This document shows, in pieces, positions 26,752 through 35,385 of a stretch of DNA of 64,000 nucleotides; position 1 is the first letter of the stretch, and each line of letters starts with the position of its first letter. The stretch comes from Multivorans sp965232105 (GTDB lineage Bacteria; Acidobacteriota; Thermoanaerobaculia; Multivoradales; Multivoraceae), in NCBI GenBank assembly GCA_965232105.1, contig OZ246956.1, positions 2,108,001-2,172,000 of the forward strand, in the 5' to 3' direction. The position numbers and the translations under genes are program-made. The notes under the pieces were generated by a model that was not told where the DNA came from, ran no database searches, and was given only the letters and a program-made list of their open reading frames with translations.

Positions 26752-26900
26752 GCAGGCAGTTCAAGGGAAGGGAGTGCGAATCTCCCACCGCCCCGCGACT
26801 GTGATCCGGACGAAAACCGGCGATAACCACTGTCCCGAAAAGGGATGGGAAGGGCCGGCCAGTAGGACGAAGGTGAGTCAGGAGACCTGGCTGTCTGCCG
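26752..26900 (+). promoter_or_regulatory. Cobalamin (B12) riboswitch
   Basis: Leader RNA with the adenosylcobalamin-riboswitch signatures: CAAGGGAAGGGAG, the CCGCCCCGCGACTGTGAT core (about 26788-26805) and the B12 box GTCAGGAGACCTGGCTGTC (26877-26895). GGCAG near 26755 can pair with CTGCC near 26895 to close P1. It sits about 70 bases upstream of a BtuB-like receptor gene and should shut the gene down when cobalamin is plentiful. The TCCCTAAGGGGGA stretch ahead of the start could hide the ribosome-binding site. Confidence 0.95.
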
Positions 26901-26971
26901 AGGCAACAACGCTCTGCCGGCCCCGGAAGGGACGGTCGGAGCAGGAATCCCTAAGGGGGAGGAAGGCCCGA

Positions 26972-28870
26972 ATGAACGACAAGAGACGCAGGGAGTCCGC
27001 TCGCTCCGGCATCGGCGCGCGCCGCCGCAGCGGGCGGTGGGTCCACGCAGCCGCAGCAACGATGCTGGCGGTGCCGGCCGCGGTAGCCGGCCCTCAGAAC
27101 GACGAATCCGAAGCGAAGACGCCGGTCGTGGAGGAAGAGATCGTCGTCAGCGCGAACCGCTACGAAGTGCCGGCGTCCGAGGTCGGCAGCGCGGTCACGG
27201 TGATCGGCACCGAAGAGATCGAACGGCGCAACCCGGTGGCGGTGCTCGACCTGCTCCGCACCGTACCGGGCACCGAGGTGACCCACGCCGGCGGCCCCGG
27301 CAAGATCGCCACGGTCCGGGTGCGCGGCGGCTCGGGCGCGCAGGCCCTGATCCTGGTCGACGGCGTGCGGGTCAACTCGGTCACCGGCGGCACCGTCGAC
27401 TTCGCCAACCTGCTCGCGGCCAACATCGAGCGCATCGAGGTGCTGAGAGGTCCGCAGGCGACCTACGGTTCCGAGGCGATGACGGGCGTGATCAGCATCA
27501 CGACCGGCCGCGGCTTGCCTGGTTGGCGACTCAACGCGACGGGGGAAGCGGGCACGCACAACCACCGCCGCTTCGATCTGGGCCTTCTGGGCGCGGCGGG
27601 TCCGTGGGACTACAGCGTTTCGGCGACCGACCTGAGCACGGACGGCGTGTCCCACCGCGCGATCGAGGGTGGTGCGGTCGAGGACGATCCGTATGAGAAC
27701 CGGACCTACAGCACCCGCCTGGGCGCCGCTTTCCTCGATGACGGCCGGATCGACGTGCGGGTTCGGTCCTACCGCGGCGATACTGCGGTGGACGGCTTCG
27801 GTCTCGAGGACCTGAACGCGATGGCCGGGCAGGACGAGGACACGGTGGCCCTGACGGTGGAGAAGGATCTGAGCTCGTTCTGGCGGCAGACGGTGCGCGT
27901 CGGCCAGACCGAGGGGACACTGCTCGGCACCGACCCGGACACGATCTGGAACAACTACGAGATCCGTTCCGAGATCCGTCAGATCGACCTGCAATCGGAC
28001 TTCACTCTGGGCGCGGACAACGTGCTGAACCTCGGATTCGGGACGGAGAACCGGCGGGGTCTGAGCGTAGGCACCTTCGACGAGGAGGCCGACCTCGACT
28101 CGTGGTTCGTGCAGGACCAGTGGTCGATCACGGAGGACGTGCACGTCACTGCCGCCATCCGCGGCGACGAGCACTCGACGTTCGGGTCCGAGACGAGCCA
28201 GCGGGTCACGATGTCGGGCGGCTGGAGCGACGGCCGCGGTCGCGTGCACGGCAGTTACGGCACCGCGTTCCGGGCCCCGAACTTCAACGAGCTCTACTTC
28301 CCGTTCTCCGGCGATCCGAACCTGCTGCCGGAGACCACCGAGGGCTTCGACGTCGGGGTGCAGCAGCGCATCGGCGGTTCGGGCGTGACGGTCGATCTGA
28401 CCTGGTTCGACATCGACTTCGACCAACTGATCGAGTTCGATCTGACGAGCTTCACCTTCGGCAACGTGGCCCAGGCGAGTTCGACGGGTGCGGAGTTCAC
28501 GCTGCGATACCGCCCGGACATCGACTACAGCCTCGAGCTCTCGCACACCTGGAACCGGACGGAGAACGAGGCGACGGGCAACCTGTTGGCCCGGCGCCCG
28601 AAGAACCGCACCACGCTCGTGGCGCAGTTGCAGCCGACGGACCGTTTCGCCGCCGCCCTGATGGCGGCGTTTGTCTCCGACCGGATCGACTCGGACGGCG
28701 CCGTCATGGACGACTACACGAAGGTCGATCTCCACCTGAGTTACGCCCGGTCGATGCTCGAACCGTTCGTCCGCATCGAGAACGCGCTCGACGAGGACTA
28801 CTTCGAGGTGCCGGGTTTCGTCACGCCGGGACGCACGGTCGTCGTCGGCGTGCGGCTGCTGCGTCGCTAG
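26972..28870 (+). CDS. btuB: TonB-dependent cobalamin receptor (BtuB-like)
   Basis: Outer-membrane receptor of 632 residues. ATG 26972 is supported by GGGGGAGGA upstream and by a signal peptide ending near VPAAVAG. A TonB-box-like EEEIVVSANRYE leads into a plug domain with RVRGGSGAQALILVDGVRVN and RIEVLRGPQATYGSEAMTGV. The beta-barrel follows and ends in the usual aromatic/hydrophobic C-terminal strand (RTVVVGVRLLRR). The cobalamin riboswitch directly upstream makes vitamin B12 or a related corrinoid the likely ligand. No BtuFCD-type ABC transporter is present in the window. Confidence 0.93.
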   Translation: MNDKRRRESARSGIGARRRSGRWVHAAAATMLAVPAAVAGPQNDESEAKTPVVEEEIVVSANRYEVPASEVGSAVTVIGTEEIERRNPVAVLDLLRTVPGTEVTHAGGPGKIATVRVRGGSGAQALILVDGVRVNSVTGGTVDFANLLAANIERIEVLRGPQATYGSEAMTGVISITTGRGLPGWRLNATGEAGTHNHRRFDLGLLGAAGPWDYSVSATDLSTDGVSHRAIEGGAVEDDPYENRTYSTRLGAAFLDDGRIDVRVRSYRGDTAVDGFGLEDLNAMAGQDEDTVALTVEKDLSSFWRQTVRVGQTEGTLLGTDPDTIWNNYEIRSEIRQIDLQSDFTLGADNVLNLGFGTENRRGLSVGTFDEEADLDSWFVQDQWSITEDVHVTAAIRGDEHSTFGSETSQRVTMSGGWSDGRGRVHGSYGTAFRAPNFNELYFPFSGDPNLLPETTEGFDVGVQQRIGGSGVTVDLTWFDIDFDQLIEFDLTSFTFGNVAQASSTGAEFTLRYRPDIDYSLELSHTWNRTENEATGNLLARRPKNRTTLVAQLQPTDRFAAALMAAFVSDRIDSDGAVMDDYTKVDLHLSYARSMLEPFVRIENALDEDYFEVPGFVTPGRTVVVGVRLLRR

Positions 28871-28919
28871 CGGGGAAGCCTCGGTCCCTGATCTCCAGAC
28901 GGGCTATCGTCGGTTCTCG

Positions 28920-29861
28920 ATGGTCAAGCTGCTGAGAGCGATCTACCGGCGATCACACGCGGCCCTGTACTCGGCGCTGCGCCGGCTGGGCTGGAACGTC
29001 GCGCGAACTGCAGACTTCTATTCGCCGCTTCCGGTCTTGTCGGAGGTGGTGGCGACTCGGGAGCTGTGGGACAGGCCGAGCGACCTGGTGGGCGTACGCT
29101 ACGACCTGGAGGCGATGAAGCGGCTGCTCTCGGCGTTGGTCGAGGTGCACGGCGGTGAGTTCGAGGCGTTGCCGCCGCACAGCGAGATCAGGGCGTTGGG
29201 CTACGGCCCCGGGTTTCCGGTGATCGACGCCCTGACGACCTGGCTCATGGTGCGGGACCTCCGGCCGGCTCGATACGTGGAGATCGGCTCGGGGCTTTCG
29301 ACGTACTACGCATGGCTGGCGGCGGCAGCGAACGGGCGGGAGGGTAGTCGCTGCGAGATGACCTGCGTGGATCCGTTCCCGACGGGTCGGCTGAGCGAGC
29401 TGAAGGAGCCGCCGGTTAACGCGGTGGTTGCCAAGGTAGAGGCCGTGGATCTCGGGCTGTTCGAGACCCTTGACGTCGGCGACGTGCTCTTCATCGACTC
29501 GACCCACGTGCTCAAGCTCGGCGGAGACGTCGCGTTCCTGTTTCTCGAGGTCCTGCCGCGGCTGCGCCCGGGCGTCGTGGTCCACGTTCACGACATCCAC
29601 TTCCCGTACAACACGCCCTACCCGGCGGAGCAGTACGTCTTCCGCGCCAAGTGGCCGCTTTACCGCACGGAGGCGATGGTGCTGCAGGCTTTCCTGAGCT
29701 TCAACCGCGAGTTCGACATCGTGTTGTCGGCGCCGATGATCCGGCACGCCGACGAGCCCTTCCTCGCACGGACGATCCCCGGCTACCGGCCGGTCGAGGT
29801 CGAGGACTACGACACTCACTTCGGGTCGATCTGGCTGCGCCGGCGGTTGTTGTCTGAGTAG
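28920..29861 (+). CDS. Class I SAM-dependent methyltransferase-like protein
   Basis: 313-residue protein of the Methyltransf_24 type. The SAM-binding motif I is ARYVEIGSGLSTYYAW (about 119-134), followed by TCVDPFPTGR and LFIDSTHVLKLGGDV, where an acidic residue and a histidine sit as in small O-methyltransferases. No signal peptide. Such genes often belong to surface-glycan loci and this one opens that region. It converges with the glycosyltransferase gene on the minus strand, which ends 12 bases downstream. The acceptor is unknown. Confidence 0.78.
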   Translation: MVKLLRAIYRRSHAALYSALRRLGWNVARTADFYSPLPVLSEVVATRELWDRPSDLVGVRYDLEAMKRLLSALVEVHGGEFEALPPHSEIRALGYGPGFPVIDALTTWLMVRDLRPARYVEIGSGLSTYYAWLAAAANGREGSRCEMTCVDPFPTGRLSELKEPPVNAVVAKVEAVDLGLFETLDVGDVLFIDSTHVLKLGGDVAFLFLEVLPRLRPGVVVHVHDIHFPYNTPYPAEQYVFRAKWPLYRTEAMVLQAFLSFNREFDIVLSAPMIRHADEPFLARTIPGYRPVEVEDYDTHFGSIWLRRRLLSE

Positions 29862-29873
29862 AGGTCGGACTAG

Positions 29874-31487
29874 CTAGCCGTTCCTCGCCAGCGGTTCGAC
29901 AACCAGATCGTCCAGTGCCGGCCGCAGCCGCTCCAGGTGGCGGTTGTCCACGTAGACGATCAGCCGGTACGGCGCGCAGGCGGGCGGGTCGCTGACGAAC
30001 CACGCGGAGTAGTCGCGGGTGAAGGCGCCGTTCGTTCCCCGGTCGATCTTCTCGGGGGTCACCACGGAACCCTCGTGGAGGACGAGCACGGCGGGCTGCG
30101 TTTCGTGGAGGTGCTGGTAGTCCGTCTTGCCCCACTGGCCGTGGTATTCGCCGTGGCGGGCGTGGTGGGCAGAGGCGAGGCCGAGCGGATCGTGGATCGT
30201 CGTGTCCTGGAGAACCCAGCCGAAGAGTCCGATCGCCTCGGAAGCGGCGATGTCGCTCGGCTCGAGGTGGGGTTGAAGCCGCGTGGCCATCAACCGGTAG
30301 CAGTTCGCGATCGGGTGGTACTCGACGCGTGGAGCGGGTGAGGGTTGCCATGGGCTGCGGCTGAGCATGAACACGGCGCTCAGGGCCAGCAGGGCGAGAA
30401 CCCAGGTCGCCCGGCGCCGCCGGCGGCCAGGGTGATCCCAGTCTTCGAAGGTCGCGGACAGGCCGAGGGCAAGTGGGGCTGCGAGTACTGGCAGGAAGAC
30501 GATGAGTAGCCGGTAGTGGGGCATCCAGTCGCCGCCGTTGACGAGCACGGCCGGAATCTCCGTCGCCACGACGCACAGCGAGAACCACAGCGCCCGGTTC
30601 CTTGGTCTGAGGACGAGCGCGAGTGCCGTACCGAGGATCAGGGGCGCATGCGCGATCTCGAAGCGGATGGTGTATGAGAGGCCGGCGAGGAGATTCGCCA
30701 GCAACGTCTCAGGCCCCGCGGAGAGCGCGGACTTGGCGGTGACCGAGTTCGGCAGCAGGGCGCCGTAGTAGGTGAGTCGCCAGATCGACGCGGCGCCGAC
30801 GATCGCGAGGGCGGCCGCCGCGGTCGGGATGGCGCGTCGCAGGGCGCCGGATGCGAGCGGAACGCCCGCGAGCCCATAACGGAGACTCTCGGTGGAGGGC
30901 CTGACCGGTTCGCTGTCTTGCCCGGGAGCGCCAAGGGCCTGGTAGGCGAGAACAAGGGCCAGGATGAGAAGGCTCTCCGGTCGAGTAAGGAACAGCAGGC
31001 CCAGCAGAGCGCCGATCAGCCTGGCGTCGGCGTCCTCGACGGTCTTGCGAGCGACGAGGACGGCCAGGAACGCGAACAGACCGCCTTCGAGCCCGTTGGC
31101 GGCGACGAGCCAGAAGCGACCGTGAACCGCCACCAGGGCGACCGCCGCCAGACACGCGGCGGGTGAAGCGCCGAGGCGGCGACCGAGCAGATACGCCTCC
31201 CGCAGCGCGAGCAGGGCGAAGGACACGCCGAGCACGAGTGCCGTCCCCCCGATCGGCAGGCGGATCGTCTCCGCGGCCGCGAGCAGGAGCGTCCACGAGA
31301 GGCTGGTTGCCGCCTCGACCCGCTCGCCGAGGTTGAACACCAGGCCATCACCGGAGGCCAGGTTGCGGGCGTATCGGAACGTGATGAAGGCGTCGTCGAT
31401 CCTGCGGATCGGCACGAACAGGAGGGTCAGCAGGGGCAGGGCCGCCACGGACGCGCCGAGAATGTGGAGCGCTCGGCGATCGGTCAC
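29874..31487 (-). CDS. GT-C membrane glycosyltransferase (AftB-like)
   Basis: 537-residue polytopic membrane protein with about ten hydrophobic segments. The first loop has PIRRIDDAFITFRYARNLAS, matching the GT-C signature DDxFI of lipid-phosphosugar-dependent transferases, and GDGLVFNLGERVEAATSLSW, typical of arabinofuranosyltransferase-like proteins. A C-terminal periplasmic domain follows. It would add a sugar from a polyprenyl-phosphate donor to a periplasmic glycan. The GTG start at 31487 overlaps the flippase stop (GTGA). Last gene of the minus-strand glycan operon. Confidence 0.8.
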   Translation of the reverse strand: MTDRRALHILGASVAALPLLTLLFVPIRRIDDAFITFRYARNLASGDGLVFNLGERVEAATSLSWTLLLAAAETIRLPIGGTALVLGVSFALLALREAYLLGRRLGASPAACLAAVALVAVHGRFWLVAANGLEGGLFAFLAVLVARKTVEDADARLIGALLGLLFLTRPESLLILALVLAYQALGAPGQDSEPVRPSTESLRYGLAGVPLASGALRRAIPTAAAALAIVGAASIWRLTYYGALLPNSVTAKSALSAGPETLLANLLAGLSYTIRFEIAHAPLILGTALALVLRPRNRALWFSLCVVATEIPAVLVNGGDWMPHYRLLIVFLPVLAAPLALGLSATFEDWDHPGRRRRRATWVLALLALSAVFMLSRSPWQPSPAPRVEYHPIANCYRLMATRLQPHLEPSDIAASEAIGLFGWVLQDTTIHDPLGLASAHHARHGEYHGQWGKTDYQHLHETQPAVLVLHEGSVVTPEKIDRGTNGAFTRDYSAWFVSDPPACAPYRLIVYVDNRHLERLRPALDDLVVEPLARNG

Positions 31488-32917
31488 GGGGGCGTTCCGC
31501 CGTCCGGGTTGCCGGTCGCACCCGCCGGTGCCGTCTGACCTCGCCGGAAGAACCGCCGGTAGTCCGGCAGGAAGCGAAGCGCCAGCAGGCCGCCGCCGAG
31601 CGCCGCTGCCGCGACACTGGCGAGCAACCGACCCCAGCTTCCTGCCGGCAGCAGTGCCGCCGCGGCCAGGAAGAACGGCAGCGGCAGCAGGTAGACCTGG
31701 GCCAGGCTGGAGACGAGCCGGCGTCTCCTTCCCGCGAAGATGCTGAGCACCTTGAGGAACATCAACAGGCTGCCGAGCCGCAGGAAGTTCGCCCAGGCCA
31801 TGCCGATCGGACCCCAGTTCCAGGTGAACAGAAAGCCGAAACCGACGATCGCCAGCATGTTCAGAACCACCGTGGTCAGCCACAGGCGGTCCCGGTTCTG
31901 TACCTTCAGTGCTTCGCCGCCGGTCGTGGTGAAGACGTCGACCAGGGGCACCAGGCAGAGAACGCGCAGCAGCGGAACCGTGCCGACCCACTCGGGACCG
32001 AGCACGAGTTGGACTGCCTTCTCGGCATTGAAGTACAGGAAGTAGGCGGACAGCACGATCCCGGACAGGAAGACCACCGTCCCGAGCCGCAGCGTCTCCG
32101 CGAACTCCGCCGCGTCGTCACGGAACTCGACCAGCGCCGGCAGCAGCGGCCTCGGGGTCACGGTCAACGCGACCAGAAAGGCGAAGTAGTAGGCCTGCTC
32201 GTAGTAGCCGACGTAGGTGGTGGTCGAGAAGATCTCGATGAAGTAGATGTCGACGCGGTGGAAGACCTGAGACGCGGCCCAGACGACGAACAGGTAGCGG
32301 CTCGCGCGGAGCAGGCCCGGGAGTCGTTGCCAATCGACGGTCAGCGGAACCTGGCCGCGCGCCCGCCACAGCAACAGGCCCGCGAACAGGGTCGACGCGA
32401 GAAGCTCGCCTCCGACGAAGGCCCAGACCCCGGCGCCGAGATTGGCCAAGCCGACCGCGATCAGGCCGTACACCAGGCTGCGGAGGATCTCGAAGCCGGC
32501 GATCTCCCGGATCCGAAGCCGCCGCTCGAAGAAGGTGCGGTAGACCATGATGACGGCGTCGATGACGATCCAGATCGCCATCGCCCGCAACACCCCGGGC
32601 AGGTCCGGATTCAGGGTGGAGAAGACGTTCGCGAGAGCGACCAGCAGGAGGGACATTCCCGCGCCGACGCCGACGCTCCAGGCCAGGACGGTGCCGTAGG
32701 ACTCGCGTGGATCGCGCATCAGGTGATGCGTCAGGCCCACGTCGCGGATCGCCGAGGCCATGATCACGAACTGCAGCGCGAGCGCGAAGAGTCCGTGGAC
32801 ATCCGGCAGGATCAGCCGGGCCAGGATGGCCCGCGCGGCGAAGGCCAGCAGCAGCCGGACCAGCATCGAGCCGTAGGCGCTGATCGAGGAGTGCAGCAAC
32901 CGCTGCTTGGCGCCCAT
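31484..32917 (-). CDS. Polysaccharide flippase (Wzx/MATE-like)
   Basis: 477-residue membrane protein of the polysaccharide-biosynthesis/MurJ superfamily with about 12-14 hydrophobic segments. It starts MGAKQRLLHSSISAYGSMLV, typical of Wzx/PST proteins, and has GLFALALQFVIMASAIRDVG in the second helix pair. ATG 32917 was preferred because it gives the family N-terminus. It would move lipid-linked oligosaccharides across the inner membrane. Its neighbours are a GT2 enzyme 33 bases upstream and a GT-C enzyme overlapping downstream. Confidence 0.85.
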   Translation of the reverse strand: MGAKQRLLHSSISAYGSMLVRLLLAFAARAILARLILPDVHGLFALALQFVIMASAIRDVGLTHHLMRDPRESYGTVLAWSVGVGAGMSLLLVALANVFSTLNPDLPGVLRAMAIWIVIDAVIMVYRTFFERRLRIREIAGFEILRSLVYGLIAVGLANLGAGVWAFVGGELLASTLFAGLLLWRARGQVPLTVDWQRLPGLLRASRYLFVVWAASQVFHRVDIYFIEIFSTTTYVGYYEQAYYFAFLVALTVTPRPLLPALVEFRDDAAEFAETLRLGTVVFLSGIVLSAYFLYFNAEKAVQLVLGPEWVGTVPLLRVLCLVPLVDVFTTTGGEALKVQNRDRLWLTTVVLNMLAIVGFGFLFTWNWGPIGMAWANFLRLGSLLMFLKVLSIFAGRRRRLVSSLAQVYLLPLPFFLAAAALLPAGSWGRLLASVAAAALGGGLLALRFLPDYRRFFRRGQTAPAGATGNPDGGTPP

Positions 32918-32949
32918 CGCTGCCGGATCTGGATTTGGGACGGGTCCCA

Positions 32950-33843
32950 CTAGAGCGCGATCGTACGGTAGCGCAGGCAGCCCCAGAGGCGTCCCAGCCG
33001 CCAGCCAGCCAGCCAGATCCATCTGCCGCGCGCCGAGCGGGACAGGAGTTGCGGGCTGCGCAGCACGAGCGAACCGAGCCGCACCAGGCCCGGCAGCACC
33101 GGCAGCCGCGGCATGCCGCGGGACCGGTAGCGGGTGTAGATGTAGACGTTGTAGCAGCCGTAGCGGGCCGCTTGGCGGAAGGCGCCGGAGAGCGTTGACG
33201 GGAAGCGGACGTGGACGACCGCGTTGGGTGCGAAGACGAGGCGGTGGCCGGCGAGCTGCAGGCGCCAGCAGAAATCGGTGTCTTCCAGCGCGACGTACGA
33301 CTCGTCGAAGCCGCCCAGGGCTTCGAAGACGTCGCGTCGAACCCCCAGTCCACAGCCGCCGGCGTGGTCGAGGAAGGGCGGGTTCGTGTAGCCGGGCAGG
33401 CCGTGCTGTTGGGCCGGGTCGCCGTGCAGCCGGCGTGCCTGCTGGCCGTTCAGGCGTTCGATCTCGTGCCGGCTCGCCGCGGCCTCATGATCGAGCAACT
33501 CGCCGACCAGGCCGTCGATCCAGCCGTCGGCGACCTCGTCGTCCGCGTCGCAGAACAGAAGCACGTCGCCGGTGGCCGCCGCGGCCGCGACGTTCTTCGC
33601 GTGAGCGGGACCGCTGCGGTCCGTCGCGCGCAGGATGCGAAGTCCGGGCAACCGGTCGCGGTAGGACTCGATGAGTTCCACGGCCCCGTCGGTCGAACCG
33701 TTGTCGCCTACCAGGATCTCGATCTCTCCGTGCCAGGTCTGCCGGCTCAGCGCTTCGAGCTGCGTCCCGAGCGTCGCCGCGGCGTTCAGGCACGGGATGA
33801 CGATGCTGACCCGCTCGATCGCGAAAAGCGGCTTTTCCGTCAA
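32950..33843 (-). CDS. Family 2 glycosyltransferase
   Basis: 297-residue GT-A fold enzyme. RVSIVIPCLNAAATLGTQLE begins the nucleotide-binding domain. LVGDNGSTDG and the DxD-type FCDADDEVADG (about 98-108) bind the sugar nucleotide and metal, and YVALEDTDFCWRLQ is the usual acceptor/catalytic ED motif. A TTG start at 33843 overlaps the stop of the upstream sulfatase-like gene (TTGA); no ATG or GTG lies before the first conserved strand. It transfers an unidentified sugar in the cytoplasm. Confidence 0.88.
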   Translation of the reverse strand: MTEKPLFAIERVSIVIPCLNAAATLGTQLEALSRQTWHGEIEILVGDNGSTDGAVELIESYRDRLPGLRILRATDRSGPAHAKNVAAAAATGDVLLFCDADDEVADGWIDGLVGELLDHEAAASRHEIERLNGQQARRLHGDPAQQHGLPGYTNPPFLDHAGGCGLGVRRDVFEALGGFDESYVALEDTDFCWRLQLAGHRLVFAPNAVVHVRFPSTLSGAFRQAARYGCYNVYIYTRYRSRGMPRLPVLPGLVRLGSLVLRSPQLLSRSARGRWIWLAGWRLGRLWGCLRYRTIAL

Positions 33844-35267
33844 TCCAGGTAGCCCATCGCCTCGAGCGCCTTGCGCGCGGCCTCGGTCTGCGGCGTGATG
33901 CTTACTGGCGACTCGCGGATCCACTTGCTCAGCCGCCTTCCGAGACGGTCCCTCACGTCCGGAAACTCTTCCGCCACGTCGCGGAGTTGAAGCGGGTCGG
34001 ACGGCAGGTGGTAGATCTCGATCGAGGACTTCTCGCGCTGCTTGTTCGGGGGGCGCAGGACGAGCTGCCACTCCTGATCCTGGATGCTTCGCAGGTGCCG
34101 CTGGTACGCGCCGGCGTCGGCGAAGGCCACGGATTCCGGATCGTCCTCGGTCGGGACCTCTCCAGTAAGGAGCGGCGTCCAGCTCTGGCCCTCGAAGCCC
34201 TCGGGCCTCGGCTCTCCGAGCAGGTCGACCAGGGTGGGAAACAGTCCGATCAGTTCGACCGGCTGATCGACACGCGTGCCGACGTTGACCCACGGCTCGC
34301 CGACGACGACCAGGGGCACGTGGACGCTGCTGTTGTAGGGCACCGGACCGTGCTCGAAGGGGACTCCGTGCTCGTTCAGTTCCTCGCCGTGGTCGGCGGT
34401 CAGCACGAACAGGCTTCCGTCTTCCATGCCGAGGTCGGTGATCTTGTCCAGGATTGCGCCGATCGCCCGGTCCGTCACCAGGACGTTCGCGTCGTACTGG
34501 GCCACGTAGTAGCGGAGTTCCCTCCGGTCGCCAAGCGCCCGGCCCTCGGCGCCCGTGAGGTCGACAACTTCGTCGCCGGTGTAGTGCTCGTCGTCGAGGA
34601 AGGGGTTCTCGGTTCCCGTCTGGAGCAGATAGGGGACGTGTGGGTCGGTGTAGTGCAGCCAGACGAACAGGCGCTCTTCGGACGCGAGCGAAGCGAGCAG
34701 GGGCTCCGCCAGCTCGTTCACTCGATCCGCCCACACATGGCGCCGGAACGCCATCGGCCGCTGCTCGACGGGAAGGTCGTCGATCGCATCCAGGGTCGCC
34801 TGGTCCATCCAGGTCTGCTCGTAGTGGTCGAAGCCGCGGCCCCAGCCGAGTTCCCGGCTGAGGACCGGGTTCGAGATGACCGCGGCCGTGCGGTAGCCCC
34901 GTTCCTGGAACCAGCCCGGCAGCGCGACGTAGGACTCGGGAATCGTCTGCGCCGCTTCGTGGATCAGCCCCGTCGTGTGCGGATAGAGGCTCGTGAACAT
35001 CGAGGCGAAGGATGGACCCGTCTTCGGCCACTGGACGATGGCGCGCTCGAACACGACGCCTCGCTCGACCCATTCGTCGAGGCGAGGACTCGTGTCCCGC
35101 GGGTAGCCATGCCAGCCGAGGTGGTCGGCGCGCAGCGTGTCGACAGTGATCAGGAAGACCCGTCGCGGCGGCTCCGGTCCGGGTTCGGGAACGGGCTCGG
35201 AGCGGCACCCCAACCCCAGCGCCGCGACGGAGACGAGGGCCAGCGATGGTAGGTGGCAACGTCGCAT
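33840..35267 (-). CDS. Sulfatase-superfamily lipoprotein
   Basis: 475-residue member of the alkaline phosphatase/sulfatase superfamily, exported as a lipoprotein (signal LVSVAALGLG followed by the lipobox Cys21). The metal site has LITVDTLRADHLG (D43 and D48 region) and LTADHGEELNEHG. The nucleophile position reads TGPSFASMFTSLYP, with Ser86 where Cys or Ser is converted to formylglycine in sulfatases. It is probably a hydrolase, or a phosphoglycol-type transferase, acting on the glycan in the periplasm or at the outer membrane. It is translationally coupled (TTGA) to the GT2 gene. Activity on sulfate versus phosphate esters cannot be decided from sequence. Confidence 0.82.
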   Translation of the reverse strand: MRRCHLPSLALVSVAALGLGCRSEPVPEPGPEPPRRVFLITVDTLRADHLGWHGYPRDTSPRLDEWVERGVVFERAIVQWPKTGPSFASMFTSLYPHTTGLIHEAAQTIPESYVALPGWFQERGYRTAAVISNPVLSRELGWGRGFDHYEQTWMDQATLDAIDDLPVEQRPMAFRRHVWADRVNELAEPLLASLASEERLFVWLHYTDPHVPYLLQTGTENPFLDDEHYTGDEVVDLTGAEGRALGDRRELRYYVAQYDANVLVTDRAIGAILDKITDLGMEDGSLFVLTADHGEELNEHGVPFEHGPVPYNSSVHVPLVVVGEPWVNVGTRVDQPVELIGLFPTLVDLLGEPRPEGFEGQSWTPLLTGEVPTEDDPESVAFADAGAYQRHLRSIQDQEWQLVLRPPNKQREKSSIEIYHLPSDPLQLRDVAEEFPDVRDRLGRRLSKWIRESPVSITPQTEAARKALEAMGYLD

Positions 35268-35385
35268 GGTCGGCGTCCCGGAAACTACCAGCCGGCGCCC
35301 GCCGGTCTCGGGTGTCCGCCGTCGTTGGTAGGCTCGCCGTCGCGGCTTCAACTCTGCGCCTCGGGCGCCGAAGATCGATCCAACG

